Source: Paenibacillus sinopodophylli
GTDB lineage: Bacteria > Bacillota > Bacilli > Paenibacillales > Paenibacillaceae
Direction of reading: 5' to 3'
Assembly (NCBI RefSeq): GCF_005930355.1
Contig: NZ_VDBO01000001.1
Span: forward strand, 2,153,135 to 2,217,134
Length of the DNA stretch: 64,000 bases
Shown in pieces: positions 1-9,242 of the stretch (positions within the stretch are counted from its first letter, which is position 1; each line of letters starts with the position of its first letter). The notes under the pieces were generated by a model. It ran no database searches and was not told where the DNA came from. It worked only from the letters and a program-made list of their open reading frames with translations. A program made the translations under genes and the position numbers.

Positions 1-1484
1 TCAACGGCATATTCGCGTTTGCGATATGGAATGTGGCCGAGCAGGAGCTGTTTCTTGCGCGTGACCGGCTAGGTGTGAAGCCCTTGTTCTACAGCACGCA
101 GGATGGCTTATTTATATTTGGCTCGGAGCAAAAAAGCATATTGGCCCATCCTGCCGTGAAGCCTGAGGTTGGCGCGGAAGGGCTTGCCGAAATCTTCATA
201 CTCGGCCCGGCACGGACACCTGGCCACGGTGTATATAAACAAATTAGCGAGCTGAGGCCTGGCCGCTGCATGACCGTCAATCACGCTGGCGTCAAAACCA
301 TTACGTATTGGCAGCTTCAGAGTTCACCGCATGTGCAGACCATCGAGGAAACAGCAGAGCAGGTTCGTGAATTATTGAAGGATACCGTTGAACGCCAGCT
401 TGTATCAGACGTTCCCGTCTGCACGCTGTTGTCCGGCGGCCTAGATTCTAGTGCCCTGACCACTTTGGCCGTTAATTATTACAATGAAAACGGGCAAGGA
501 GATGTCCATACCTATTCCGTGGATTACACCGATAATGACAAACATTTCAAGGCACATGCCTTCCAACCGAACAGCGATGCCCCTTGGATTGAAAGAATGA
601 CCACGCATCTAGGAACGATTCATCATCCGATTCAATTCGACACGCCAGAGCTTGTCAATGCCTTACAGGCTGCTACCTTTGCACGGGATCTTCCAGGAAT
701 GGCAGACGTGGATGCCTCCTTACTTCTCTTCTGTCATGAGATTAAAAAGGATGCGACGGTTGCAATATCCGGGGAAGCAGCTGATGAGATATTTGGCGGT
801 TACCCTTGGTTTCACCGCGAGGAGGCGCTTAATGCCGACACCTTCCCATGGTCGCTCGCCTCAGCCATGCGTGCAGACCTGCTCGCTCCGGACGTCGCAG
901 CTTGGATCAAGCCGCTTGACTATATCGGAGACCGCTACGCGCAAGCAATTGGAGAAGTGCCTCATCTTGATGGAGAGAGCGAGCAATTGCGTAAGATGCG
1001 GCAAATGTCTTATTTGAATATTACCCGCTTCATGCCAACGCTTCTCGATCGCAAAGATCGCATGAGCATGGCAGCAGGACTTGAGGTGCGCGTGCCATTC
1101 TGCGATCATCGCCTTGTGGAATATGTTTGGAATATCCCTTGGGAGATCAAAACATCCGGTGATCGGGAAAAAGGAATACTGCGGAAAGCGCTGCGTGGCA
1201 TTCTCCCCGATGATGTGTTGACCCGTAAAAAAAGTCCTTATCCCAAAACCCATAATCCCAATTATTTGGCCGCGGTTAAAGGACTGCTGCTTGATGTTCT
1301 GAACGACCCTACTTCTCCTATCCTTCCGCTCATTAACGTGACGAAGGTCCGAGAGCTTGCTGAATCTGATTCTGCCAAGTCAAACATCCCGTGGTTCGGC
1401 CAACTCATGTCCGGTCCACAGCTGTTCGCCTATTTGTATCAGGTTAATCTCTGGTTGAAGCAGTATAACGTCGTTATAGGTTAG
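1..1484 (+). CDS. asnB: Asparagine synthetase (glutamine-hydrolysing), 5' end cut by the window
   Basis: The frame is open from the first bases, so the gene starts before the window and the N-terminal part of the glutaminase domain is missing. The visible part begins in the end of the class II glutamine amidotransferase domain (AFAIWNV, then RDRLGVKPLF) and continues into the ATP-pyrophosphatase domain, where the PP-loop SGGLDSSAL (around base 433) binds ATP. RKDRMSMAAGLEVRVPF is the typical AsnB aspartate-binding segment. The enzyme makes asparagine from aspartate, glutamine and ATP in the cytoplasm. A GTG at 33 is only an internal codon. AsnB and sporulation-type AsnO cannot be told apart from this fragment. 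The gene ends in TAG and is followed by a strong terminator, so it is the last gene of its unit. Confidence 0.93.
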   Translation, partial: NGIFAFAIWNVAEQELFLARDRLGVKPLFYSTQDGLFIFGSEQKSILAHPAVKPEVGAEGLAEIFILGPARTPGHGVYKQISELRPGRCMTVNHAGVKTITYWQLQSSPHVQTIEETAEQVRELLKDTVERQLVSDVPVCTLLSGGLDSSALTTLAVNYYNENGQGDVHTYSVDYTDNDKHFKAHAFQPNSDAPWIERMTTHLGTIHHPIQFDTPELVNALQAATFARDLPGMADVDASLLLFCHEIKKDATVAISGEAADEIFGGYPWFHREEALNADTFPWSLASAMRADLLAPDVAAWIKPLDYIGDRYAQAIGEVPHLDGESEQLRKMRQMSYLNITRFMPTLLDRKDRMSMAAGLEVRVPFCDHRLVEYVWNIPWEIKTSGDREKGILRKALRGILPDDVLTRKKSPYPKTHNPNYLAAVKGLLLDVLNDPTSPILPLINVTKVRELAESDSAKSNIPWFGQLMSGPQLFAYLYQVNLWLKQYNVVIG

Positions 1485-1517
1485 CCATCCTTCGCCTGAT
1501 TCCACAACGACTCACTT

Positions 1518-1576
1518 AAAAACCCCATCTGCAAGGGTGTCCTATTCAATAGGCATCCTCTGCGAATGGGGTTTTG
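1518..1576. terminator. Bidirectional terminator between asnB and rdgB
   Basis: A long inverted repeat pairs AAAACCCCAT at the left with ATGGGGTTTT at the right and contains a second stem (CCTATT with AATAGG) in the middle. A-rich and T-rich arms flank it. It lies between two converging genes and can serve both. Confidence 0.85.
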
Positions 1577-1677
1577 TTCAAATATAGGAAAGGATATGAT
1601 TCCGCCATCCCTTCGCTACTCTTCTCGAAATGAAATGCGCCGAGCTGCCAAAGGACGGCGACAGCCGTTTCACCTTG
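1577..1677 (-). repeat. Dispersed double-hairpin element, copy A
   Basis: Read on the minus strand this is about 100 bp beginning CAAGGTGAAACGGCTG and ending CTTTCCTATATTTG. The first half folds into a GC-rich hairpin (GAAACG arm, TCGCC and TTTGGC inner stem) and the second into an A/T-rich hairpin. The same design recurs at 32016, 38205, 60051, 60149, 62323 and 63405. It lies between the asnB terminator and the 3' end of rdgB, so it would be transcribed at the end of the rdgB message. Confidence 0.8.
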
Positions 1678-1681
1678 GAGC

Positions 1682-2344
1682 CTACGCTTGTTCCAAAAGC
1701 GGAAGCAGTTTCCTCAATGCTTCGCCGCGGTGACTGATTTGCTGTTTCTCTTCCTTGGTCATCTCAGCCATCCCGCGGTTCAAGCTTGGCACCCAAAATA
1801 ATGGATCATAGCCGAAGCCGCCGTCGCCATGCGGATGGTCTGTAATGATGCCGTCTACCGTTCCCTCTGCTTCAATAAACGAGCCGCTTGCCGGATCATA
1901 CAGCGCTAATGCACAAACAAATTGAGCCTTGCTTAGCAATTGCGATCCATCTGCCAGCTGTCCCATTTCTTCCAGCCCGCCTTCGTCAAACAATCGTTTC
2001 AGCTCACGTACCAGCTTCTCGTTGTTTTCGCTGTCCGCTGCGTTCTCTCCCGCATACCGCGCGGAATAAACGCCAGGATCTCCTCCGAGCGCCGCCACGC
2101 GAAGTCCCGAATCGTCAGCTAGGACAGGTACGCCGAGCGCATCTCCTGTCGTCTTCGCTTTAATGCGAGCATTAGCCGCAAACGTATCGCCATCTTCCAC
2201 AATATCTGGGATCTCAGGGTAGTCAATCAAACTTAATGTTTCCTTGCCGAGCTTCTGGAGCGCGTGCGCAAACTCCTTGACCTTGCCCACATTTTTGGTA
2301 GCTACTACAATCTTTTCATGCAGCAGTATTTGATGCTTCGACAT
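1682..2344 (-). CDS. rdgB: XTP/dITP pyrophosphatase (Ham1/RdgB family)
   Basis: This enzyme cleaves non-canonical purine triphosphates (XTP, dITP, ITP) to monophosphates and pyrophosphate and keeps them out of DNA and RNA. The sequence shows the family landmarks in order: ATKNVGKVKEF near the N-terminus, DDSGLRV and GVYSARYAG in the middle, GGFGYDPLFW, and SHRGEALRKL at the C-terminus. Length (220 aa) is slightly above the usual 195-205, partly from an acidic insertion (RLFDEGGLEEMG). Two ATGs compete: 2350 lies only 3 nt after GGAGG, while 2344 has a 9-nt spacer and is preferred. The gene follows rph directly, as in Bacillus subtilis (rph-ysnA), so the two are probably cotranscribed. Confidence 0.95.
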   Translation of the reverse strand: MSKHQILLHEKIVVATKNVGKVKEFAHALQKLGKETLSLIDYPEIPDIVEDGDTFAANARIKAKTTGDALGVPVLADDSGLRVAALGGDPGVYSARYAGENAADSENNEKLVRELKRLFDEGGLEEMGQLADGSQLLSKAQFVCALALYDPASGSFIEAEGTVDGIITDHPHGDGGFGYDPLFWVPSLNRGMAEMTKEEKQQISHRGEALRKLLPLLEQA

Positions 2345-2349
2345 GAGCA

Positions 2350-3087
2350 TTAACCTCCAATACGTGCGGCCAAAGGTCCAAGCACTTCGCGCTGCTTGCT
2401 GATCAGCTCGGATATGCCCGCTTCACCGAGCGCCAGCAGCTGATTAAGCTCGTCACGCGAGAAAGGAGCATCTTCACCAGTGCCTTGTACCTCGACGAAT
2501 TTCCCGTTTCCTGTCATGACGACATTCATATCGACCTTTGCTTTCGAATCTTCTTCATAATTGAGATCAAGCAGCGCCTTCTCCTGAATGACCCCGACAC
2601 TTACAGAGGCCAAAAAATCAGTAATCGGATATTTGGCGAATTGAACCTTCTCCGATATTTTGTTGACTGCGATGGAGAGTGCAATAAACGCTCCTGTAAT
2701 GGAAGTTGTACGTGTTCCGCCATCGGCTTGAATAACGTCACAATCCAGCGTGATCGTGCGCTCACCGAGCGCCTGCAAATCAACGACGGAGCGCAGCGCG
2801 CGTCCAATCAGTCTTTGAATTTCCATCGTGCGGCCAGTCAGCTTGCCTTTGGCTGCCTCGCGAATATTTCGTGAGTGCGTGGCTCTTGGGAGCATCGCGT
2901 ACTCCGCATTAATCCAGCCTTTTCCTTGCCCTTTCATAAACGGAGGAACACGATCCTCAACGCTTGCCGTACAAATGACCTTCGTCTCACCAACCTCGAT
3001 TAGAACCGAGCCCTCTGCGTATTTGTTGACACCTGTTGTTATGGTTACCGGCCGAAGCTGGTTCGGTTGTCGACCGTCGTTTCTCAT
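2350..3087 (-). CDS. rph: Ribonuclease PH
   Basis: RNase PH is a phosphorolytic 3'-5' exoribonuclease that trims the 3' ends of tRNA precursors, using phosphate and releasing nucleoside diphosphates. The protein begins [13 protein letters not shown], a hallmark of the family. It carries the [13 protein letters not shown] block near residue 122 and a C-terminal [16 protein letters not shown] segment. At 245 aa it has the normal full length. The start ATG is 8 nt after AGGAGG. Its TAA overlaps the rdgB ribosome-binding region by a few bases, so the two are coupled. gerM lies upstream on the same strand, the same order as gerM-rph-ysnA in B. subtilis. Confidence 0.96.
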   Translation of the reverse strand: MRNDGRQPNQLRPVTITTGVNKYAEGSVLIEVGETKVICTASVEDRVPPFMKGQGKGWINAEYAMLPRATHSRNIREAAKGKLTGRTMEIQRLIGRALRSVVDLQALGERTITLDCDVIQADGGTRTTSITGAFIALSIAVNKISEKVQFAKYPITDFLASVSVGVIQEKALLDLNYEEDSKAKVDMNVVMTGNGKFVEVQGTGEDAPFSRDELNQLLALGEAGISELISKQREVLGPLAARIGG

Positions 3088-3249
3088 TCTTATTTCCTCC
3101 TGAGTCTTGCATAATAAGCTTTAAGAAGCATTTGCTTCCACGCTACAATCCTTCTTATTTTAACAAAGTAACCTTTGAATTGCACCCGCAGCTCGCGAAA
3201 AAAATAATACGTCAGCTGCCCTAGTTCAGCAGTTACATGATTGCAAGCA

Positions 3250-3289
3250 AATAGGCTGCTCAAAAGCATTTGCTTTTGGACAGCCTATT
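3250..3289 (-). terminator. Stem-loop downstream of gerM
   Basis: The inverted repeat AATAGGCTG...CAGCCTATT has an inner AAAAGCA/TGCTTTT stem. It lies 25 bp after the gerM stop. No clear run of T follows, so it may be a weak terminator or an RNA-stabilising hairpin. Confidence 0.5.
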
Positions 3290-3314
3290 GCAGCGTCTTC
3301 ATTAACTCGATTGA

Positions 3315-4364
3315 TTATGATTTGATCGCATTCACATGATGCGGACGTCCTACCGGCGCGCTATAGGATTGATCTTTCATGTCTACAATGTTGGCTTCTC
3401 CGTTCACTTTGATCTGAACAGAAGCTGCGCCAGTCACTTCCGTTACGGATAGTACGAGAGCCTGCAGCATTTCTGTCGGAAGCTTCTCTCCTTCCTGGTA
3501 ACCCTCATCCTGCAAATCTACTGTAACCGTATCGCCTTCCTGAACGACGTTTTTCACCTGCACATCCGGTAAAATAACGCTCGTCAGCTCTTTTTTGTTA
3601 AGTGGTCCCGAGATCAACTGCTCAAGCGCTGCTTGTGCCGGAGATGCCGAGCGGTCAACGAGCCGTGTTACCGGCACATAATATTGCTCATCGTTCAAGG
3701 TTTGTGCAGAGAAATATAAGGTCACTGGCGTTGACTGTGCATAATTCACACCTTCTGCCGCCTCAATATTAATGCCTACCGCACGTGTCAGTTTATCATC
3801 GAGCGGGTAACCATCGACCGGCATCTCAGGCAGCTTTGCGCCTTCATACCAGACTTCAACGCCCTCAATTCCTGGAATTGCCGTAAGCGTCCATGTAATA
3901 GCTTCTACGATTGTACGCTCATCCTGCACGTTATAATCAGCGAAGGGCTCGGAGAATTCGACCGTAGCCAGCTTTTGCTCTTTGTCGTATTTGTAAGACT
4001 TGATTTGTGTTCCCTGCGGGATGACGGCGCGGAAATCCTCTGGAAGCTGGCCCGCGTATGCGCCATTCTCGACCATCATTTCAAGTGCCTTCTGACCGGC
4101 CTGCTCGTTAACGCCAAGCGTTGTTTGCAAGGAGATTGGTGCCAAGTAACCATTGCGATCCTCGAGATATACCGTCATTTGCGTTTCTCCATCCACAACG
4201 GCCTGTCCGGTCTCCGCCCCGTCTACTCCGTCCTTCACTTCAATTTGCGGCGGATCGATTGACTGGCTCGTCTCTTGCGAGAACAAACCACAGCCCGCTG
4301 TTAGAATCGGCAATACAAGAACCCCTGAAAGTACGGCACCCCTAATCCATCTTTTTTGAATCAT
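3315..4364 (-). CDS. gerM: GerM-type spore lipoprotein with two GerMN domains
   Basis: GerM is a mother-cell lipoprotein needed for sporulation and germination. In B. subtilis it sits in the outer forespore membrane and helps place the SpoIIIA-SpoIIQ channel. The sequence has a signal peptide with lipobox LTAGC, so Cys25 would be lipidated. It then has an acidic linker and two GerMN repeats (about residues 85-185 and 220-325), each carrying the hydrophobic pattern around TVEFSEPF or TVDLQDEG. The 349 aa length matches the family. The start ATG follows GGAGGAAAGG. The downstream neighbours are rph and rdgB on the same strand, as in Bacillus. Expression under sigma-E is expected from family knowledge; no clear sigma-E promoter was found upstream. 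Confidence 0.93.
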   Translation of the reverse strand: MIQKRWIRGAVLSGVLVLPILTAGCGLFSQETSQSIDPPQIEVKDGVDGAETGQAVVDGETQMTVYLEDRNGYLAPISLQTTLGVNEQAGQKALEMMVENGAYAGQLPEDFRAVIPQGTQIKSYKYDKEQKLATVEFSEPFADYNVQDERTIVEAITWTLTAIPGIEGVEVWYEGAKLPEMPVDGYPLDDKLTRAVGINIEAAEGVNYAQSTPVTLYFSAQTLNDEQYYVPVTRLVDRSASPAQAALEQLISGPLNKKELTSVILPDVQVKNVVQEGDTVTVDLQDEGYQEGEKLPTEMLQALVLSVTEVTGAASVQIKVNGEANIVDMKDQSYSAPVGRPHHVNAIKS

Positions 4365-4495
4365 ATTGACCTTTCCTCCCTAATCAAGTTTTGCCTGACG
4401 GCTTTGTACAACTCCTTATTTGTAGTACTATGTATACGAGCCCTTCCCTTTTTTAGACCAGTTTTGTCCATAAAATCCTAAGGGGGAACAAAAAC

Positions 4496-5035
4496 ATGTC
4501 CAAACCCGAAATTTATAGCCTGAACAGCCGCAAAGTCGCTGAGGCTACAGACGAATGGCTCATTAAACGCGGAGTTACAAAAATGGCAATTGCCGAGCTC
4601 GTGCACTTTTTGCAAAAGGATTATTTTCCAGATCTGACGCCTGAGGATTGTATTGTTCATGTCAATGCCGTACTGTCCAAGCGTGAGGTTCAGAATGCCG
4701 TATTGACGGGGATCCAGCTCGACATCCTCGCTGAGGAAGGCAAGCTGATGCCGCCGCTTCAAGATATGATCAAGCATGACGAGAGCCTTTATGGCTGCGA
4801 CGAAATATTGGCACTGTCCATTGTCAATGTGTATGGAAGTATCGGATTCACTAATTTCGGGTATGTCGACAAGCTCAAGCCAGGCATTCTAGTCAAGCTG
4901 AACGATAAGAGCGATGGGGAAATTCATACGTTTCTCGATGACATCGTAGGTGCAATCGCAGCATCGGCTGCCAGCCGAATCGCTCACCGCAGTCAAGCTG
5001 AGCGTGAGGGCGTAACACAGCCGCCGCTCGATTAA
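4496..5035 (+). CDS. PgpA-family phosphatase (YutG-like), paralogue 1
   Basis: The protein is 179 aa and belongs to the phosphatidylglycerophosphatase A family, which dephosphorylates phosphatidylglycerophosphate in phospholipid synthesis. It carries the family blocks DESLYG, NVYGSIGFTNFGYVDKLKPG and HTFLDDIVGAIAA. It lacks obvious long membrane spans, like the B. subtilis YutG group, for which other phosphatase substrates have been proposed. A second copy with the same blocks lies at 42516-43007, and about half the residues agree by eye. The start ATG follows AAGGGGG by a normal distance. It diverges from gerM, leaving 131 bp for both promoters, and is followed 66 bp later by the AIM24-type gene. 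Confidence 0.82.
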   Translation: MSKPEIYSLNSRKVAEATDEWLIKRGVTKMAIAELVHFLQKDYFPDLTPEDCIVHVNAVLSKREVQNAVLTGIQLDILAEEGKLMPPLQDMIKHDESLYGCDEILALSIVNVYGSIGFTNFGYVDKLKPGILVKLNDKSDGEIHTFLDDIVGAIAASAASRIAHRSQAEREGVTQPPLD

Positions 5036-5101
5036 AGGGAGTCGATAAGCGCGGAACAAAGTAGAAACTTACACGCTTATAACCTTTTAGGAGGGTAACC
5101 T

Positions 5102-5782
5102 ATGCAATACGATGTATTTTACAAAGGCGCTTTCGCCATGTTGAAGGTAAAGCTGAATCCCGGAGAAAGTGTGAAGGCTGAGATGGGGGCAATGGTATCC
5201 ATGTCGCCAAGCATCGACCTGAAGGGCACGACAGATGGTGGCTTTATGCGCGGACTTGGAAGAATGCTCAGCGGAGAAACCTTCTTCTTCCAAGAAATGA
5301 CTGCCACGCGAGGACAAGGGGAAGTTCACCTTGCTCCTCCTTCCCTTGGCGATATTGAAGCCATTGAGCTCGACGGCTCGTATAAGCTCTATGTACAGAA
5401 GGACGGTTTTCTAGCTGGCACAAGCGGCATAGAGGTTAATACCAAAATGCAAAATCTAAGCCGAGGTCTCCTATCCGGTGAAGGCTTTTTTATCGTCGAG
5501 ATTAGTGGGAAAGGTACTGTTTTCCTCTCCTCCTACGGCGCTATCCATGCGCTCAACCTCGGTCCTGGCGAAGAAGTGATCGTAGACAACGGCCACCTCG
5601 TTGCATGGCCGGGCTATATGAATTACACGATTGAGAAAGCTTCCAAAGGCTGGTTCTCCAGCATTACAAGCGGTGAAGGACTTGTCTGCCGCTTCCGTGG
5701 CGAAGGTGTCGTGCTCATCCAGAGCCGTAATCCAGCAAGCTTCGGAACTTGGGTGAAGAAATTCATTCCTGGCGGCAGCTAA
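5102..5782 (+). CDS. AIM24 / TIGR00266 family protein of unknown role
   Basis: A 226-aa all-beta protein of the AIM24 (TIGR00266, DUF124) family. The sequence shows its repeated Gly-rich beta-strand pattern: FYKGAFAMLKVKL and KAEMGAMVSM at the N-terminus, then GEGFFIVEISGKGTVFLSSYG, VDNGHLVAWPG and the C-terminal GEGLVCRFRGEGVVLIQSRNP. No signal peptide or membrane segment is visible, so it should be cytoplasmic. The yeast homologue acts in mitochondria; bacterial members have no settled function. The start ATG follows TAGGAGGGTAACCT. It lies after the pgpA-like gene and before a terminator, so the two may be cotranscribed. Confidence 0.85.
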   Translation: MQYDVFYKGAFAMLKVKLNPGESVKAEMGAMVSMSPSIDLKGTTDGGFMRGLGRMLSGETFFFQEMTATRGQGEVHLAPPSLGDIEAIELDGSYKLYVQKDGFLAGTSGIEVNTKMQNLSRGLLSGEGFFIVEISGKGTVFLSSYGAIHALNLGPGEEVIVDNGHLVAWPGYMNYTIEKASKGWFSSITSGEGLVCRFRGEGVVLIQSRNPASFGTWVKKFIPGGS

Positions 5783-5839
5783 GTAACGCGAGCAATGAAC
5801 GTTGTAGGGTTGTATATGTAGATTCGGCACTCCTAACAT

Positions 5840-5876
5840 AAGGCCAGCGCGTCCGCAGGGACACGCTGGCCTTTAT
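5840..5876. terminator. Terminator between the AIM24-type gene and glpX
   Basis: AAGGCCAGCG pairs with CGCTGGCCTT, extended by GTCC/GGGAC around a short loop. It ends in CTTTATT on the plus strand and lies between converging genes, so it is probably used from both sides. Confidence 0.85.
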
Positions 5877-5981
5877 TCCATTCTTGGTGATCGTCGCACG
5901 CCGAACCATAGATGATTGGTAATAACGCAGTCCTGAACGTGTACGCTTAATGGCACTTTACTATACCAACATGATAATGCT

Positions 5982-6956
5982 CTATTCGTTATGATTGTTT
6001 AGAAATGATTTATTCGGCAAATAATGCAAGGCGCGAACGAAACGTACCGTCTTGGTCTTCGCCCTCATGACAATAGAATGCGTCTCTGCCCGCTGATCCG
6101 GGAAATACTGAACCCCGCCCAGAAATTCACCTGGCGTAACACCCGTTGCCGCAAAATAAACATCGCCTGTACCGATCATATCCTCCATCGTAAGCACTCG
6201 GTACGGATCCTCAATGCCCATTTGAACGCATCGGTTGTACTCGTTGCCGTCAGCAGGCATCAAACGCGCCTGCAGCTCGCCTCCCAAGCACTTCAGCGCC
6301 GCAGCGGCAATGACTCCCTCAGGAGCTCCTCCTGAGCCTACGTACAAGTCGATACCGGCTTCTGGGAACGCCGGAGCCATAGCGCCAGCAACATCTCCGT
6401 CCGATAGAAACTTGATGCGTACGCCAACCTTTCTCAGCACCTTCACAATGGATTCATGACGCACTCTGTCCAGAATCATGACCGTTAAATCCGAAACCTT
6501 TTTATTTAATGCATCTGCTGCTTTCCGCAGCGTCACGTCCATAGGATCTGTGATAGACAGCTTACCGACTAAAGCAGGCCCGAAAGCCAGCTTTTCCATA
6601 TACATATCAGGTGCGTGAAGCAGCTGGCCTTTTCCTGCAACGGCTAGAACTGACATCGCGTTGTTCAAACCTTTCGCGACAATTTCCGTTCCTTCTAACG
6701 GATCTACTGCCACATCAACCTCAGGCCCATTCAAGCTGCCTACTTCCTCACCGATATAAAGCATCGGAGCTTCATCCATTTCGCCTTCGCCGATGACTAC
6801 TGTGCCGCGAATGGATACGGAATCAAACATGGAACGCATGGCCGAAGTCGCTGCTCCATCTGCGCTATTCTTATCGCCTCTCCCCATCCATGGCGCCGAT
6901 GCAAGTGCCGCAAGCTCGGTTACCCTTACGAGTTCTAATGCTAATTCTCTCTCCAT
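5982..6956 (-). CDS. glpX: Class II fructose-1,6-bisphosphatase
   Basis: GlpX hydrolyses fructose 1,6-bisphosphate to fructose 6-phosphate in gluconeogenesis, needing Mn2+ or Mg2+. The 324-aa protein shows the class II motifs GEGEMDEAPMLYIGE (about residues 56-70), VDPLEGTEIVAKG (about 82-94), and GSGGAPEGVIAAAALKCLGG (about 208-227). These place the metal-binding acidic residues and the substrate loop. Length equals that of B. subtilis GlpX. The start follows AAGGAGA. The gene stands alone: divergent from the 7.2 kb operon across a 283-bp gap and convergent with the AIM24-type gene. It carries no regulatory domain. Confidence 0.96.
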   Translation of the reverse strand: MERELALELVRVTELAALASAPWMGRGDKNSADGAATSAMRSMFDSVSIRGTVVIGEGEMDEAPMLYIGEEVGSLNGPEVDVAVDPLEGTEIVAKGLNNAMSVLAVAGKGQLLHAPDMYMEKLAFGPALVGKLSITDPMDVTLRKAADALNKKVSDLTVMILDRVRHESIVKVLRKVGVRIKFLSDGDVAGAMAPAFPEAGIDLYVGSGGAPEGVIAAAALKCLGGELQARLMPADGNEYNRCVQMGIEDPYRVLTMEDMIGTGDVYFAATGVTPGEFLGGVQYFPDQRAETHSIVMRAKTKTVRFVRALHYLPNKSFLNNHNE

Positions 6957-7141
6957 ATCATCCAGTCTCCTTCTACTTTCATATGACGGAACAGATTATT
7001 AGCATACATGTTGAAGTCATTTCCGTTATTTAATATGTATCATATATTTATATATGTCGCAATATATATTTGATATCTTCATTAAATCATCATTAATACA
7101 GATATACTCTTATCATGTTTATTAAATGGTCGAAATAGAGC

Positions 7142-7185
7142 AAAAAAAGAGCATATCCCTCAGGATAGCCCAAGAGATAAGCTCT
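7142..7185 (-). terminator. Terminator of the hydrolase-methyltransferase operon
   Basis: On the minus strand AGAGCTTATC pairs with GATATGCTCT, followed by seven T. This is the usual intrinsic terminator form, 55 bp after the hydrolase stop. The rest of the gap (about 7000-7140) is very A/T-rich and shows no gene. Confidence 0.75.
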
Positions 7186-7239
7186 ATTATGCAACCTATT
7201 GTCCAGTAACGATTCTCTGTTAGAATCTGCGCTGATTCA

Positions 7240-8310
7240 TTATGCCTCAGCCGTTCCATGATTACCTGCATGGTCAAGGATGGAGTAATAACGAATGCCT
7301 GCTTTGCAAGAGGAAACAGCTATCCCCTTGCGTTCCAAATGAACCAAATGCGCGATCGTCTCCGACATCGCGAATCGCAATTGATGCGCATTGCCGTTCA
7401 GCCTTGTTCCGAATAAAACTCCGCACAGGCCATAAGCCGTGCGAGGCTCTTCGCTAAGCAGCGCCGCCATCTGAGCTAGCCTTCTCTCATGATGCTGCAG
7501 AAGCTCATCAATTCGGCCTTCGAATTCGGCAAAAGGATCGCGATGCCCTGGGAACGCAAACAGCACATCGAATGATTGGAGCTCGCGCAGACTTTGGAGA
7601 AAGGCTTCCAAAGGATCGCCGTCCTCTCCTGGAACGACGCTAACGTTAGGCGTAATGTGAGGAAGCACCTGATCACCGCATATCATCCACTTCCGCTCCG
7701 ATTGATAGAAGCATAGCTGGCCGTTTGCATGACCCGGCGCATCAATCAGTTGCCAGTTAAGCCCGCCTAACGACAAGGTTCCACCCGCTTCAATAAATTG
7801 AACCTGCGGCTGAGGCGTGACCATACTCACAAACGTATCGAGATTGTCCGCAATTGCTTCTCTATCCTGCAAGGGCATGCCATGCTCCTCATACAGCAAT
7901 TGCAATTGCTGCGAGAACCCGCTCTCTTCGCCCCAAAGCCTTACCGCATAGGCATGTGCAGCACTTGTCATATATACTGGCGCGCCGCTTTTCTCCTGTA
8001 CATAACCTGCCAGACCATAATGGTCAGGATGCTGATGCGTGAGAACAACCCGTGAAATATCGGTCCATTTTATACGATTCTGATGAAGTACAGCTTCCCA
8101 CACATGAATCGCTTCATCCGTTTTCAATCCAGGGTCAATGAGCGTATATCCTTCATCTTCTGAAATAAGATAGCTGTTCACCCATTTCAGCGAAAATGGA
8201 ACAGGGACACGTATCTGCAGCCAGCCTTCATTCCACTTTACGCAATACGGGTTCGTGTCAGCATCGTTTGCAAACAGTCTTGATTTGCTCAATCGCTCTC
8301 TTCTCGTCAT
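7240..8310 (-). CDS. Metallo-beta-lactamase-fold hydrolase
   Basis: The 356-aa protein has the metal site motif LTHQHPDHYGLAGY (HxHxDH type, about residues 101-114), a later GHANGQLCFY histidine and CGDQVLP aspartate. These are the ligands for two metal ions in the glyoxalase II-like branch. An N-terminal strand region and a C-terminal helical region (FAMSETIAHLVHLERKG) flank the core, as in many long MBL hydrolases of Bacillota. Substrate unknown. Its ATG overlaps the stop of the methyltransferase upstream by four bases, so the two are translated as a pair and probably act in one process. No signal peptide is visible. Confidence 0.85.
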   Translation of the reverse strand: MTRRERLSKSRLFANDADTNPYCVKWNEGWLQIRVPVPFSLKWVNSYLISEDEGYTLIDPGLKTDEAIHVWEAVLHQNRIKWTDISRVVLTHQHPDHYGLAGYVQEKSGAPVYMTSAAHAYAVRLWGEESGFSQQLQLLYEEHGMPLQDREAIADNLDTFVSMVTPQPQVQFIEAGGTLSLGGLNWQLIDAPGHANGQLCFYQSERKWMICGDQVLPHITPNVSVVPGEDGDPLEAFLQSLRELQSFDVLFAFPGHRDPFAEFEGRIDELLQHHERRLAQMAALLSEEPRTAYGLCGVLFGTRLNGNAHQLRFAMSETIAHLVHLERKGIAVSSCKAGIRYYSILDHAGNHGTAEA

Positions 8311-9059
8311 TTCTTAGCCTTTCCCGTCATAATTAAACGCGGTGATCGCTGCTCATCATAGGCAGAGCCGTCATAATTTCCATATAGCTGTTCAAGTGAA
8401 AGCCCTGCACCGGCAAGATTATGCTTGAACCAGTCAAGGGATAACAGCCTCACACGCTCAAGATATTGTCTTGGGTTATCCTTGCTATGCAAATCGGTTA
8501 CGGTTATTTCTTTCTGCACCCAGCCATTCGTAATCGATCTAACCTCTTGAATATGTATGCCTGCTTCCTCATCCTCACGATCAGACCTTGGAATAAATGT
8601 TTTCTCCACGTAAGAAGGGTTTAAGAAATCAATCAGAAAGGAGCCGTCCTTGCGAAGGACTCTTTCGATTTGTCTAAGCACGTTCAAGTTATCCTCCTCA
8701 ATTGAGAAATAGCCGAAGGAGGTGAATAGATTAACGGTTGCATCATAGCAGCCTGCTTCGAACGGCAGCTCTCGCATGTCGCCCTGCTCCCATCTTACCA
8801 CCCCTGCCCTATCGTGCATCCGTGCCTCCTCCAGAAGGATCGGCGATAGATCAATTCCCGTTACCGCATATCCGAAGCTTGCCAGCGCCAGCGCATGCCG
8901 ACCCATGCCGCAGCCAATATCCAGCACCTGTGCACCTTCCGGGAGATTGAGCCATGTTAACATTTTACGGGCTTCTTTATTCGCAGTGTCCCAATCACGA
9001 TGCTTATAAACAAGCATATAATCGGAGCCGAAGCTCTGTTCGTACCATGGTTTCATCAT
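8307..9059 (-). CDS. Class I SAM-dependent methyltransferase
   Basis: A 250-aa Rossmann-fold methyltransferase. Motif I is VLDIGCGMGRHALAL, followed by the acidic residue after beta-2 (TGIDLS), and later motifs QGDMRELPF and NLFTSFGYF. The acceptor substrate cannot be named. The open frame extends to 9158, but that part looks non-coding. The ATG at 9059 has AAGGAG at a 7-nt distance and gives the normal family N-terminus (MMKPWYEQSF). The next gene overlaps by four bases, forming a two-gene operon that diverges from the germination operon over 183 bp. Confidence 0.88.
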   Translation of the reverse strand: MMKPWYEQSFGSDYMLVYKHRDWDTANKEARKMLTWLNLPEGAQVLDIGCGMGRHALALASFGYAVTGIDLSPILLEEARMHDRAGVVRWEQGDMRELPFEAGCYDATVNLFTSFGYFSIEEDNLNVLRQIERVLRKDGSFLIDFLNPSYVEKTFIPRSDREDEEAGIHIQEVRSITNGWVQKEITVTDLHSKDNPRQYLERVRLLSLDWFKHNLAGAGLSLEQLYGNYDGSAYDEQRSPRLIMTGKAKK

Positions 9060-9242
9060 ACGGCTCTCCTTCACTATGTACCTTCCACACCAAATCAATA
9101 TGATCGTTTCATTGTACTTGAATTCGTGCATACTCGCAAAACAGAGTTCGACAGGCATAATTTATGGATTTCAGTGCAAACTATGGAAGCTTATCCAATT
9201 GCGATCTATCATTCACTGAGATTTGAGAAGGAGGACTCTTCC

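Noticed and set aside
1..120. T-box or other leader for asparagine synthetase
   Set aside because: The window starts inside the coding region, so nothing can be said of its leader.
9000..9242. N-terminal extension of the GerA-type protein from 9000
   Set aside because: This stretch overlaps the methyltransferase start and promoter region, has no ribosome binding site and does not resemble the family; ATG 9243 does.
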